Source: Methylotenera versatilis 7 (GTDB lineage: Bacteria > Pseudomonadota > Gammaproteobacteria > Burkholderiales > Methylophilaceae). From it: 64,000 nucleotides of DNA. The notes under the pieces are model-generated. The model was not told where the DNA came from. It was given only the letters and a program-made list of their open reading frames with translations, and did not search any database. The translations under genes were made by a program, and so were the position numbers. Positions 15,104 to 24,492 of this stretch are shown piece after piece; within the stretch, counting starts at the first letter, position 1; every line of letters begins with the position of its first letter. Where the stretch lies: contig NZ_JUGF01000002.1 in NCBI RefSeq assembly GCF_000799165.1, forward strand, positions 434,001 through 498,000. Direction: 5' to 3'.

Positions 15104-16128
15104 GCTTCACCTGTCGCCAATGTTTTCGGCACATCCAAGCCAAAATGTTGATATGCCAAACTGGTAGCCATGCGCCCACGCGGTGTACGCATTAAATAAC
15201 CTTGTTGAATCAAATAGGGCTCTAGCACGTCCTCAATCGTGTCGCGCTCTTCGCCAATCGCAGCCGCTAAATTATCCAACCCAACCGGGCCGCCACCAAA
15301 TTTTTCTAAAACAGCCTGCAATAATTTTCTATCCATCACGTCAAAACCCAAACTGTCGACATCCAGCATTTTAAGTGCAGCATCCGCCACTTCCGAGCTG
15401 ACAATGCCATCTGCTTTTACTTGTGCATAATCGCGCACACGGCGCAATAATCGATTGGCAATGCGCGGTGTACCTCGTGAGCGTTTGGCGACTTCCAATG
15501 CACCAGTTGCTGTTATTTGCACATCCAATAAGCCTGCACTGCGATGCACAATACGTCCGAGTTCTTCTGCGGTATAAAATTCCAAGCGCGATACGATACC
15601 AAAACGATCTCTGAGTGGGTTAGTCAGCATACCCGCACGAGTAGTTGCACCCACTAGCGTAAACGGCGGCAAATCCAGCCTTACCGAACGTGCGGCAGGC
15701 CCTTCACCAATCATAATATCCAGTCGATAATCTTCCATCGCTGGGTATAAAATCTCTTCCACCACAGGGCTTAAGCGATGGATTTCATCAATAAATAAAA
15801 CATCATTTGGTTCTAAGTTGGTGAGTAAAGCGGCCAAATCGCCTGCGCGCTCCAACACCGGGCCAGAGGTTTGACGCAGGTTAACGCCCATTTCACGCGC
15901 AACAATATGAGCCAATGTTGTTTTACCCAAGCCTGGCGGCCCAAACAATAGTACATGGTCTAATGCTTCGCTACGGCCGCGCGCAGCATTGATAAAGATT
16001 TCCAGCTGGCCACGTGCTTTTTCCTGCCCCACATACTCATCCAAAACTTTAGGGCGAAGTGCGCGTTCAATCGCCTCTTCTTGTGGGCTGGCAGCGGAGG
16101 GAGCAATTAGGCGATCGGTTTCAATCAT
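15091..16128 (-). CDS. ruvB: Holliday junction branch-migration ATPase RuvB
   Basis: 345 residues. Seen: [16 protein letters not shown] at 28-43, Walker [12 protein letters not shown] near 64, Walker B FIDEIHR, sensor GATTRAGML and the arginine finger NPLRDRFG, then the winged-helix end ([13 protein letters not shown]). Known role: hexameric motor driving branch migration with RuvA. In this window it is separated from ruvA-ruvC by four unrelated genes (6.4 kb), although the order ruvC-ruvA-ruvB-ybgC-tolQ is otherwise kept. Confidence 0.98.
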   Translation of the reverse strand: MIETDRLIAPSAASPQEEAIERALRPKVLDEYVGQEKARGQLEIFINAARGRSEALDHVLLFGPPGLGKTTLAHIVAREMGVNLRQTSGPVLERAGDLAALLTNLEPNDVLFIDEIHRLSPVVEEILYPAMEDYRLDIMIGEGPAARSVRLDLPPFTLVGATTRAGMLTNPLRDRFGIVSRLEFYTAEELGRIVHRSAGLLDVQITATGALEVAKRSRGTPRIANRLLRRVRDYAQVKADGIVSSEVADAALKMLDVDSLGFDVMDRKLLQAVLEKFGGGPVGLDNLAAAIGEERDTIEDVLEPYLIQQGYLMRTPRGRMATSLAYQHFGLDVPKTLATGEAWQQ

Positions 16129-16162
16129 GTGATTTAGGGCTTAAAAACGTGAAAACACCCTA

Positions 16163-18304
16163 TTATGAGTTTAATTGCGAAAAATTCTCAATTAATTTTT
16201 TTATAGCGACTGGTGAACCGAGATGCATGCCTTGTCCATAATGCACGCCAATGGTTTTTAATTCTTTCAGAATCGCTTCATTTTCAACAAACTCTGCAAC
16301 CGTTTTAATGTTCATGGCTTCCGCCACACTATGTATTGAGCGCACCATGGCGTGATCAATTTTATTAATGTGCATTTCTTTCACAAAAGCACCATCAATT
16401 TTTAGAAAATCCACCTCAAAGTTTTTTAAATAGGTAAATGATGACATACCGCTGCCAAAATCATCCAATGCAAAACTACAACCTAACTTCCTGAGCGCTG
16501 TAAAGAGTTGAATGGTGTTTTTTAGGTTAACAATCGCAGAAGTTTCAGTGATTTCAAAACAAATGGATGTTGGCGGGATGGCATAAACCGCCAATTGCTC
16601 GCGAATAAAACCCAGCAGACTTTTATCACCAAGTGACGTGCCGGATAGATTAATTGAGAAGACATAATTACATTTCTCATTACTCCTATCCAACATGTCA
16701 CGATAAGCCGAAAAAGTATTTCGAATCACCCAGCGATCGATATTAGGCATCAAATGATACCGCTCGGCAGAAGGAATAAATGAAGTTGGCAATATGATCG
16801 TGCCATCCAAACTTATTTTTCTGATCAGCACTTCATAATGATGTTGTGCCGGCACATTAGACGAAAGTGGCACAATTGGCTGACAGTACAACATAAACTG
16901 TTCATCATCAATTTCATTCGTAATATCTGAAATAGCCTCTACTTGGCTGCGTCGCTGTGTGACCTCAATATCGCCGGCACTAAACAAAAAACTTTGATTG
17001 CGACCCGCTTTTTTAGCCGAATAGCAGGCAGAATCAGCCGCATGCACAATCTCACTCACGCTAGCAAAGCTAGTATTAATGACGACCATACCAATACTGA
17101 CGCCGATATTAAAAATCTTATCATCGTGCATGAATCGATAATCGTGCACTATTTTCAATAAGGTATTGGTGATTTGACTGGCGTCCGACAGGCTGCAATT
17201 TTCAAGCAGCAAGCCAAATTCATCTCCACCCAAACGCGCCAACGTGTCTCTATCACGCATTCTATTGGCTAACAGAACGCTAATTTGTCTTAAAAGTTCA
17301 TCCCCCGCAGCATGGCCACAAGTGTCGTTAACCAACTTAAACTGATCCAAGTCCATATAGCAAAATACGTGCTGCGCGTTCATTTCATGTACGCTTTTCA
17401 AACTACGCTCTAACCTGACTTCGAACTCACGCCGATTCACCAAACCCGTTAAATCATCATGCTGTGCCTGATGACGTAACATGCTGGTAGCATCATTGAT
17501 TCTATCCTGCATACTCTCATAAGCATGCTTAAGGCTAGTGGACATGGAGTTAAAGCCTTTTTGCAGGGTTTTTAATTCACCACTGGAATTTTCAGTGATG
17601 GTTTGCACAAAGATTCCTTCACCGACTTTATTCACTGCACTCGCAATTTCCTGAATCGGTTTAGTGATATTACGGCCAAGACGCCATGCAATTAATGCGC
17701 TCACCATCAACCCGAACAAGCCGATTAAGACGATCTTAGTGATTAAATCCAGCTTGATATTTTGTAAAGTCTGATTACTTAAGGCCACATAGACATGCCC
17801 AATTTCCAGTTGATTATCCACTATATCTGCACCCGATCCAGCATCATATCCACTGGAAAAATCCTCAATTTCAACCAAACTGCGGTAAATAGGTGAGGTA
17901 AAAATAATGCCATTGCTCAGCTTGAATTCGTTCAGATTATTTTTATCAATACGGTTAATTAAATCTTGCGACAATGGGCGACCACTTAATGCCAACACCA
18001 TGCCTTTATTATCAACTACCAGCACAGTCCTGACTTCCTGCTCATTAGATAGCGCTTGCTGTACTAGCTTTTGTAATATCTGGCGGTTGCCTGATATGAC
18101 GCCATACTCTGCCGCTGGCGACAATTGCGATGCAATGATGCGACCACGATCACTCAGTGATTGATTCAACACCCCGAAAACGTTAGAAATAGCGTAACCA
18201 GCTAAAATAATCGCGAATAGCAAGGCAGGAATAGTCCCCAGCAAAATCACTCTGGATTTAATACCTATATTATTAAAGCCTAATCGATCCGTCTCATTTT
18301 TCAT
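16163..18304 (-). CDS. membrane sensor HAMP-GGDEF-EAL c-di-GMP protein
   Basis: 713 residues. Transmembrane helices at about 18-42 and 188-208 flank a periplasmic sensor region of about 145 residues; a HAMP domain (RLGRNITKPIQEIASAVNKV) follows. The GGDEF domain has DDLTGLVNRREFE and an intact LGGDEFG, so diguanylate cyclase activity is possible. The EAL domain has EVLIR in place of EALVR (Glu kept), EITET, LDDFGSG, FLKIDG and GQGMHLG, consistent with an active phosphodiesterase. Its start overlaps the stop of the substrate-binding gene by 11 bases, so the periplasmic protein and this sensor are probably made together. Signal: unknown. Confidence 0.88.
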   Translation of the reverse strand: MKNETDRLGFNNIGIKSRVILLGTIPALLFAIILAGYAISNVFGVLNQSLSDRGRIIASQLSPAAEYGVISGNRQILQKLVQQALSNEQEVRTVLVVDNKGMVLALSGRPLSQDLINRIDKNNLNEFKLSNGIIFTSPIYRSLVEIEDFSSGYDAGSGADIVDNQLEIGHVYVALSNQTLQNIKLDLITKIVLIGLFGLMVSALIAWRLGRNITKPIQEIASAVNKVGEGIFVQTITENSSGELKTLQKGFNSMSTSLKHAYESMQDRINDATSMLRHQAQHDDLTGLVNRREFEVRLERSLKSVHEMNAQHVFCYMDLDQFKLVNDTCGHAAGDELLRQISVLLANRMRDRDTLARLGGDEFGLLLENCSLSDASQITNTLLKIVHDYRFMHDDKIFNIGVSIGMVVINTSFASVSEIVHAADSACYSAKKAGRNQSFLFSAGDIEVTQRRSQVEAISDITNEIDDEQFMLYCQPIVPLSSNVPAQHHYEVLIRKISLDGTIILPTSFIPSAERYHLMPNIDRWVIRNTFSAYRDMLDRSNEKCNYVFSINLSGTSLGDKSLLGFIREQLAVYAIPPTSICFEITETSAIVNLKNTIQLFTALRKLGCSFALDDFGSGMSSFTYLKNFEVDFLKIDGAFVKEMHINKIDHAMVRSIHSVAEAMNIKTVAEFVENEAILKELKTIGVHYGQGMHLGSPVAIKKLIENFSQLNS

Positions 18305-19271
18305 ATTGTGCTAATTCAGCGTCAGCTATTTTTTTCTGCAATTTGTCTTTATCTTCCACCACGATATTCAGCGAGCGTGCGACTTGATAATTGACAGCTA
18401 TTGAAAAATATCGCGGCGTCTGTGGCGGTGGCAAAAGACCTGGGGACGCCTGGGATTGCACTGCAATTTCTGCCGCCTGTTTAGCCAGTTGCTTAGTCGT
18501 GCTATACACTGCAGCCAACGCACCTGCTTGTACGTATGACCGAGAGTAGCCAAATACTGGCTTGAGATGTCGGTATGTCGTCAGCAGAATAGGTTGCGCG
18601 GTTTCACGGCTATACACAAGTGGATCGGGAATCGCGATTAACGCATCGTTACTGTCTAATATTTTATTCAGTTTAGGGATTAAGTCAGCTTCTTGCACAA
18701 TGCTTTCCTCAGTGACATTAATGGCGTTCTTTTCACCTGCATCTTTAATTAACTCACCATATTGAGATGAGTTTTTACCCAGCAGAACACCTAAATTCCT
18801 GATATTAGGCATTACCGTCTTAATAAGCATCATTTGTCGCATATAAGGCTGATCCAATACGATTGCACTAAAATTACCCAAATCACGCCTGCTGGCGGCA
18901 AGCAATCTGTTAAATGCTGGTAAAGGCGTAAATACGCCAACAACAGGTGTGGTATGTTTTAATTTACTGGCGGCCTGTAGTGCATTAACACCCAGCGCAA
19001 TCACTAGCTCACTATTTTCGGCGACCACTAATCTCTCTGTTTCCTGTAAATCAATCACTTTCACACGCAGTGCCGTGTTTTTAGAACTGATAAGTTCATC
19101 TCTAAAATGCTCTACAAACTCTAAATTAGTTGGTGTGGGCGCACTTAATATAATAGTGACGCCTGTATAAGCAAATGAAAGTGTGGGCGCAAAAAAACCA
19201 CTTATTAACGCAACAAGCATTAACAGTTTTAAAAAATTCCTGCTTATTGTATTAGTACGCAAATAAATCAC
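18294..19271 (-). CDS. periplasmic ABC-type substrate-binding protein (PF04392-like), no permease nearby
   Basis: 325 residues. A signal peptide with core LKLLMLVALISGFFAP ends near SFA (residue 34). The mature part has an alternating alpha/beta pattern typical of the tryptophan/tyrosine-type binding proteins: SELVIALGVNALQAASKL, PVVGVFTPLP, IRNLGVLLGKNSSQYGELI, DALIAIPDPLVYS, KPVFGYSRSYVQAGALAAVYS. The C terminus ends in a short coiled segment. No ATPase or permease gene is in the operon. Start GTG at 19271, 30 bp past the receptor gene, and an overlap with the GGDEF-EAL gene suggest it feeds a signal to that sensor rather than transport. That is inference from context. Confidence 0.78.
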   Translation of the reverse strand: MIYLRTNTISRNFLKLLMLVALISGFFAPTLSFAYTGVTIILSAPTPTNLEFVEHFRDELISSKNTALRVKVIDLQETERLVVAENSELVIALGVNALQAASKLKHTTPVVGVFTPLPAFNRLLAASRRDLGNFSAIVLDQPYMRQMMLIKTVMPNIRNLGVLLGKNSSQYGELIKDAGEKNAINVTEESIVQEADLIPKLNKILDSNDALIAIPDPLVYSRETAQPILLTTYRHLKPVFGYSRSYVQAGALAAVYSTTKQLAKQAAEIAVQSQASPGLLPPPQTPRYFSIAVNYQVARSLNIVVEDKDKLQKKIADAELAQYEK

Positions 19272-19301
19272 TTTAGCGTCGCAAGCTCACATTTAAATGC
19301 A

Positions 19302-21362
19302 TTAGAAATCCAACTTAACATTAATACGCGCGCGCCGTTTCAGCGTGTTGTAATCAGCAAACTCCTGATAATGATCATTGAATAGATTTTCAACAACAAT
19401 CGCAACTTCGCCATTGCGGCGACCATAATCAAATTTTCGCGCCAGTCTAACATCACATTTTCTGATTAAATCGACTGGGTCGCCATCCCCCAAAAGGGTA
19501 GTTGCGCTTGTTTGATAATAGGCAAAACTGCCATCCCATTGAGGATTAAAGCGATGCGTTATAAGCGTGCTAATCGTATTGCGCGGCATTGACTTTATAT
19601 AATTACGCTTTAATCCATCCTGTGTCTCGCGAATATGCACATAAGCATGATTAAACAATAATCGGGTATTGCGAGTTAGCGGCCAATTTGCCTGATATTC
19701 AATACCTTCTACCTTTGCACTCCCTTGATTCTCGCTGGAAAAAACATCTCTATCGATATCTGGATTTAACAAATAAGTATTTACAGGCACAGTAAAATTG
19801 GTACGTCTAACATCCCTCACTACATGATTGATACGATCACTGAACAACCGCATATCTAAATGCAAACGGCCAATTTCACCAATATAGCCCAGCTCGGTTG
19901 ACACAATTTGTTCAGGCTCTACACCGCCCTTATTGGCTCGATATTGATAAATCAGCGCACTGGGATTTGCCAATGTGGTTGGTATGACTAAGCGATTCTG
20001 AAATTTCTCTTCCACATAATTGGGTGTACGCAACGCACTGGAAACGCCGAACCTAAAACTATGATTCGCATTTGGCTTAAAGTTAACACTCGCTCTGGGT
20101 GAAATATCCGTGCCAGTAAAATCGTTGTGTTCCAACATGGCACCTGCATTCACTGTCAATTTTTCATGTGGCCGTAACTCTACATGCCCAAACAAACGCA
20201 GCAGATCAAAATAATCGGTATTTTTACTAGCCAAGTAAAAAGGCGCATAAGTTGAATCTCGACGCATGCTTGCACCCCACACTGCGCGTGCATTACTGGC
20301 AAGTGTAAAAGTATGCTGTGCCTCAATGTCGGTGCGTTTTTGCACCACTTCATTATTAATAACCACGTTACCATTCACCAAACTGGCTGCCAGACCAGCA
20401 TCAAGTGGTGCAATTAAAGGCCTTAAATCTACGGTGGTGTTTACATCATCCGAGTGGTCATAGCTGTGATAGGCTTGTAGCGTTAAATCGCTAGTATCCG
20501 AAATGTTATGCCGCCAGCGAATTAACCCAAAATGATTGTCTATTTTTTTAGTGCGCGGTAAAAAAATAATATTATCTTCGTTAATATTGCCTTCACCGCG
20601 TGCGCCGTCGGTTATACCAAATTCAAACTCAAGATTATCATTCGAATCGAGCAGATACTCTGCTTGCGTGCTGATAAAACGTGTACGTTTAAAATCGTTA
20701 CGATTATCCAGACCATCATCTTGCCGATAACCAGTTGTCACTCGATAACTAAAATCATCCGCCTTACCTGCATGACGATAAAACACTTCGTTACGCCCAT
20801 TGCCGTGGGTTGCAACAATACTGTTATTTGGTGTTTCAGATGGCGTTTGTGTGATGATGTTAATCACACCAAAATAGGAATTCGCTCCATAGCTGGCAGC
20901 GTTAGGGCCACGTGTGACTTCAATACGCTCAATATCGACGATGGCAATTGGCAACTCGCTCCAATTAACACCGCCAAACAATGGGCTATAAACCGAGCGG
21001 CCATTTATCATCACTTGCATCGTACCCGCATAAGCCGTCGTCATGCCATGATAACTAAGCGTATGATTGGTGTTGTAAACATAGCCCGCATTAGTACCTA
21101 CGTACATGCCGGGCACTAACCGGAATATCTCCGGCAAATCAACGATACCGCTGGCGCGGATGGTTTCACGATTGATGACCGTCACCGCAGAAGGCACATC
21201 AGCAGGTGCCTGTGCCAGACGCGATACCGTCAGCACTTTTGGTACCTCCCCAATATAATCATCTTCAGACAACAGATCCAAAGACGATTCTTGTGCATAA
21301 GCCACAGACTCACCAGTGAGAAATATCGCCATAAACAATAATTGATACAGGTAACTTTTCAT
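19302..21362 (-). CDS. TonB-dependent outer-membrane receptor
   Basis: 686 residues. A signal peptide (LYQLLFMAIFLTGESVAYA) precedes a plug domain from about 40 (VLTVSRLAQAPADVPSAVTVI, LPEIFRLVPGMYVG, IERIEVTRGPNAASYGANSYFGVINI), then a beta-barrel ending in ARINVKLDF with a terminal aromatic residue. Known role: energised outer-membrane uptake of a scarce ligand or sensing of it; the ligand is not deducible. The plug resembles the vitamin B12/catecholate group rather than those with a secretin-like N-terminal signalling domain. First gene of a three-gene unit with the binding protein and the c-di-GMP sensor. No riboswitch or Fur-like box was convincing in the 157-bp upstream gap. Confidence 0.9.
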   Translation of the reverse strand: MKSYLYQLLFMAIFLTGESVAYAQESSLDLLSEDDYIGEVPKVLTVSRLAQAPADVPSAVTVINRETIRASGIVDLPEIFRLVPGMYVGTNAGYVYNTNHTLSYHGMTTAYAGTMQVMINGRSVYSPLFGGVNWSELPIAIVDIERIEVTRGPNAASYGANSYFGVINIITQTPSETPNNSIVATHGNGRNEVFYRHAGKADDFSYRVTTGYRQDDGLDNRNDFKRTRFISTQAEYLLDSNDNLEFEFGITDGARGEGNINEDNIIFLPRTKKIDNHFGLIRWRHNISDTSDLTLQAYHSYDHSDDVNTTVDLRPLIAPLDAGLAASLVNGNVVINNEVVQKRTDIEAQHTFTLASNARAVWGASMRRDSTYAPFYLASKNTDYFDLLRLFGHVELRPHEKLTVNAGAMLEHNDFTGTDISPRASVNFKPNANHSFRFGVSSALRTPNYVEEKFQNRLVIPTTLANPSALIYQYRANKGGVEPEQIVSTELGYIGEIGRLHLDMRLFSDRINHVVRDVRRTNFTVPVNTYLLNPDIDRDVFSSENQGSAKVEGIEYQANWPLTRNTRLLFNHAYVHIRETQDGLKRNYIKSMPRNTISTLITHRFNPQWDGSFAYYQTSATTLLGDGDPVDLIRKCDVRLARKFDYGRRNGEVAIVVENLFNDHYQEFADYNTLKRRARINVKLDF

Positions 21363-21519
21363 TGTTTTATTACCCTCGGGTAGGCCTCACCGTATACGTG
21401 GATGCTTTCATCTGACAGGTTACTATCATGCTTTAAATTAAATGTTAACTATTCAATTAAATCTATTTTTGCTTTTTTATTTAGCTGCCTTAAAAATGAG
21501 CATCTTAAAAATAGCCATT

Positions 21520-22371
21520 TTATTTGATTTTAAGCTTAACCCAGTATTTGCGTGCCAGCCAAATCACGGGAATACCAATCAATAACCAAGGAATCAAACC
21601 AACGACGAAAGTAATCACAGCACCAAAACTTTCCATCATCACCTGCCCTGCGTTTTTCAGGGCGCGCGCTACTGGCGCAAAAAAACCTTGTTCTGTAATA
21701 CCTTGGCTGGCGGTGAAATTAATATTCACCGCGACTAAATCGGTTTCCAATGCCAACACTTTGCGAATACTGGCAATGCTATCTAACTCACTTTGCGTAT
21801 TCGCCAACTCACGCTCTACATCGATAATATCTTTAAACTTGGCCGTTTTATCACCTAACATCAAGCGCAGTCTATCCCTCAAATCAGTTAGATTTTTAAT
21901 TCGCGCATCCGCATCCATTACTTGAATCGTTTTATCTTCGCTGTCTCGGCCATGCTGCATCACCTCGCCATTCTCAGCTAATCCAGTCAGAAATATGCTG
22001 ACATTTCTAGGTGGCACACGCAAACTTAAGGATGCAGATGGCGGGCTATACGGCGTTTCGCGATTGTAATTGGCGCTGAGCATTTGGCAGCCTAACGCCT
22101 CACAATGTTTGATGGCTGCATCAAAACTCGCCTGCATTTTTTCTGGTGCCGTTTCAATTTGTAGATGATGACGCAACGCGATGTATTTTTTAGCGGCGAC
22201 ATTAATTGGCTCGCTAATCTCAGTCAAACCTAGTTCAGCGCCACCTGCTGAATCAGCAGCCATTTTCGCTGTTGGGGCAGATCGTGCCATTTCGAACGAG
22301 TTAGATGTAGCATCCTGCTTATTACAAGCTATTAACAACAAGGTCAGTAGTGCAATTAAACCGTACTTCAT
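21520..22371 (-). CDS. DUF4349 lipoprotein
   Basis: 283 residues. A lipoprotein signal ends at LLIACNKQ (Cys about 16). The body holds the DUF4349 pattern: YIALRHHLQIETAPEKMQ, LSLRVPPRNVSIFLTGL, a long coiled coil (about 155-215, DADARIKNLTDLRDRLRLML and IDVERELANTQSELDSI) and one C-terminal transmembrane helix (AVITFVVGLIPWLLIGIPVIW) with a basic end. Function unknown; the architecture suggests an envelope-spanning protein. It is monocistronic as far as can be seen: 157 bp from the receptor gene and isolated from ruvA by a terminator. Confidence 0.82.
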   Translation of the reverse strand: MKYGLIALLTLLLIACNKQDATSNSFEMARSAPTAKMAADSAGGAELGLTEISEPINVAAKKYIALRHHLQIETAPEKMQASFDAAIKHCEALGCQMLSANYNRETPYSPPSASLSLRVPPRNVSIFLTGLAENGEVMQHGRDSEDKTIQVMDADARIKNLTDLRDRLRLMLGDKTAKFKDIIDVERELANTQSELDSIASIRKVLALETDLVAVNINFTASQGITEQGFFAPVARALKNAGQVMMESFGAVITFVVGLIPWLLIGIPVIWLARKYWVKLKIK

Positions 22372-22466
22372 GTGCGAATCCTTTTTCTCGTTATAAAGCT
22401 AATCACGCTTTTATATTGCCAAATTGTACCTTTTTAATGTGTAAAAGCTAGCAATGGCAAGGCATA

Positions 22467-22503
22467 TAAAAAAGCCGCCACTTATTTAGTGACGGCTTTT
22501 TTA
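22467..22503. terminator. bidirectional terminator downstream of ruvA
   Basis: AAAAAAGCCGCCACT, loop TATTT, AGTGACGGCTTTTTTAT forms a ten-pair stem with one mismatch, flanked by A-run and T-run. On the minus strand it ends the yebC-ruvC-ruvA transcript 31 bp past the ruvA stop. Confidence 0.85.
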
Positions 22504-22533
22504 TCAACATTGATTAATTAACTCACAATCAAC

Positions 22534-23112
22534 CTATTTAGAAAGCAATTTAAGCGATTGCCTAATGCCTTCTGAAACAGACAAATCTTTTGGTAATAAT
22601 TTAATCGTTGCTAGCGCTTCCTTATCGTTATAGCCCAGGGCCAATAAGGCATTTAATATATCGCTAGTGGCAGATTTTGGCTGGGCAATGCCAACACCGT
22701 TGACACCATTAATAGAGAATTTATCTTTGAGCTCAAGCAAAAGACGTTCTGCCGTTTTTTTGCCGATACCCGGAATACGCGTCAACATGGCGACCTCCTG
22801 CAGATTGACCGCATTAATTAAATCTTCAATGCTAACGCCACTTAAAATTGACAATGCAGACTTTGCACCTATGCCATTCACCTTAAGCAATTGTTTAAAC
22901 GTACTTTTTTCTTGCTCTGAACCAAATCCATACAATAGCTGTGCATCTTCACGCACCACCATATAAGTCAGCAACTGCACTTTTGCGCCAATCTCCGGCA
23001 GATTATAAAAAGTACTCATCGGCACTTCCACCTCATAACCCACGCCTGCGCAATCAATCAGCACTTGCGGCGGTGTTTTTTCAATCAGAATACCGTTTAA
23101 TCGTGCAATCAT
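22534..23112 (-). CDS. ruvA: Holliday junction DNA-binding protein RuvA
   Basis: 192 residues. N-terminal OB fold ([31 protein letters not shown]), two helix-hairpin-helix motifs ([13 protein letters not shown] near 79 and [16 protein letters not shown] near 114) and a C-terminal three-helix domain ([15 protein letters not shown]) that contacts RuvB. Known role: tetramer that binds the four-way junction and loads RuvB. The start overlaps the ruvC stop by four bases. Confidence 0.97.
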   Translation of the reverse strand: MIARLNGILIEKTPPQVLIDCAGVGYEVEVPMSTFYNLPEIGAKVQLLTYMVVREDAQLLYGFGSEQEKSTFKQLLKVNGIGAKSALSILSGVSIEDLINAVNLQEVAMLTRIPGIGKKTAERLLLELKDKFSINGVNGVGIAQPKSATSDILNALLALGYNDKEALATIKLLPKDLSVSEGIRQSLKLLSK

Positions 23113-23669
23113 ACTAATCGTCCATTCTTAACTCTGTATCCCGCTGTAGCGAGTTTTCCTAATCCTTGTCCGCCGTGCGCATGGCAGATCGCACAAGCTA
23201 ATGCATCGGCAGAATCTGGTTTTGGGGTTGCGGGAAGGTTAAGTAAGCGCTTGACCATTTCCTGCACTTGCTCTTTTTGTGCATGACCATTACCGACAAC
23301 AGCCTGTTTAACTTGCAATGCAGTATATTCCGCCACGGTTAAATCACGAATCACCGCAGCACTGATTGCAGCACCGCGCGCCTGACCAAGTAATAAAGTC
23401 GATTGCGGATTTACATTGACGAATACTTTCTCAATTGCAACTTGGTTAGGCTGGTAAGTATCGATTACCTCAAACAGACCATCCAAGATGATTTTTAGGC
23501 GAGCAGGTAATTCTTCTCTATCCTCTTCGCCATCTATTTTATTCTTTTTGCCGCTAGCTGTTTTGATCGTTCCGCTAGCAATATAAGTAATTTTCTCACC
23601 TATTTTTTCAATCACACCAAAGCCAGTCAATCTAAGGCCCGGATCAATTCCTAGTATGCGAGTAATCAC
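23109..23669 (-). CDS. ruvC: crossover junction endodeoxyribonuclease RuvC
   Basis: 186 residues. Catalytic acidic residues are in GIDPGLR (Asp7), AIEKVFVN (Glu) and [15 protein letters not shown] (two Asp). Known role: resolves Holliday junctions by paired nicks, working with RuvAB. A basic insertion [17 protein letters not shown] lies near residues 37-53. The start is GTG at 23669, sharing one base with the yebC stop (TAGTG), so the genes are translated in series. Confidence 0.96.
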   Translation of the reverse strand: MITRILGIDPGLRLTGFGVIEKIGEKITYIASGTIKTASGKKNKIDGEEDREELPARLKIILDGLFEVIDTYQPNQVAIEKVFVNVNPQSTLLLGQARGAAISAAVIRDLTVAEYTALQVKQAVVGNGHAQKEQVQEMVKRLLNLPATPKPDSADALACAICHAHGGQGLGKLATAGYRVKNGRLV

Positions 23670-24394
23670 TATTCTTCAATTAGAGCGGTAGTGTAGACAT
23701 CCTGTACATCATCCAAATCTTCCAATGCGTCTAAGATTTTTTGCATTTTAATCGCATCATCACCCATAAATTCAACTTCATTCAGCGGCTTCATGGTCAC
23801 TTCACTTAATACAGGTTTTAAGCCAGCCGCTTCCAGCGCTTCTTTTACAGTCAGAAAATCATTTGGTGCCGTAATCACTTCAATACTGCCATCTTCATCT
23901 GTCACAACATCTTCCGCGCCTGCTTCCAGTGCAGCTTCCATCACTTTGTCTTCGCTGATGCCGGGTTCAAAAACCAAGCTGCCACAGTGTTTAAACATAA
24001 AAGCCACTGAGCCATCAGTGCCTAAATTACCACCAAACTTTGTCAGCGCATGACGAACATCTGCCACCGCGCGCTGTTTATTATCAGTCAAGCAATCAAT
24101 AATAATGGCGGCACCATTGATGCCGTAGCCTTCATAACGGATTTCTTCGTAATTCACGCCTTCCAATTCACCCGTGCCTTTTTTAATAGCGCGAGTAATG
24201 TTGTCTGCTGGCATGTTTTCTTCTTTGGCCTCAGCAACTGCGGCGCGTAAGCGTGGATTCATGCTGATATCGCCGCCACTTAAGCGGGCTGCGACAGTGA
24301 TTTCTTTAATGATTTTGGTGAAAATTTTGCCGCGTTTGGCGTCTTGGCGCCCTTTGCGGTGTTGGATATTTGCCCATTTACTATGTCCTGCCAT
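23669..24394 (-). CDS. yebC: YebC/PmpR-family transcriptional regulator
   Basis: 241 residues, with the family opening [18 protein letters not shown], then [33 protein letters not shown], and [23 protein letters not shown]. Acidic C-terminal domain with [19 protein letters not shown]. Known: members act as DNA-binding regulators or, as TACO1-like factors, assist translation of proline stretches. Placement before ruvC is the standard proteobacterial order. Confidence 0.96.
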   Translation of the reverse strand: MAGHSKWANIQHRKGRQDAKRGKIFTKIIKEITVAARLSGGDISMNPRLRAAVAEAKEENMPADNITRAIKKGTGELEGVNYEEIRYEGYGINGAAIIIDCLTDNKQRAVADVRHALTKFGGNLGTDGSVAFMFKHCGSLVFEPGISEDKVMEAALEAGAEDVVTDEDGSIEVITAPNDFLTVKEALEAAGLKPVLSEVTMKPLNEVEFMGDDAIKMQKILDALEDLDDVQDVYTTALIEE

Positions 24395-24492
24395 GCTATT
24401 CCCTTGATATTTTTAGATTCTTCGGCATTTTATCATAGGCTTTAAATGTGCGAGAAATGTGGGCTTTAAAGACTCAAATCACGAATAATGGA

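Noticed and set aside
21363-21519. Cobalamin or other riboswitch before the TonB-dependent receptor
   Set aside because: The gap is only 157 bp and shows no B12-box-like pattern or stacked stems; a short TACCC/GGGTA pair has too small a loop.
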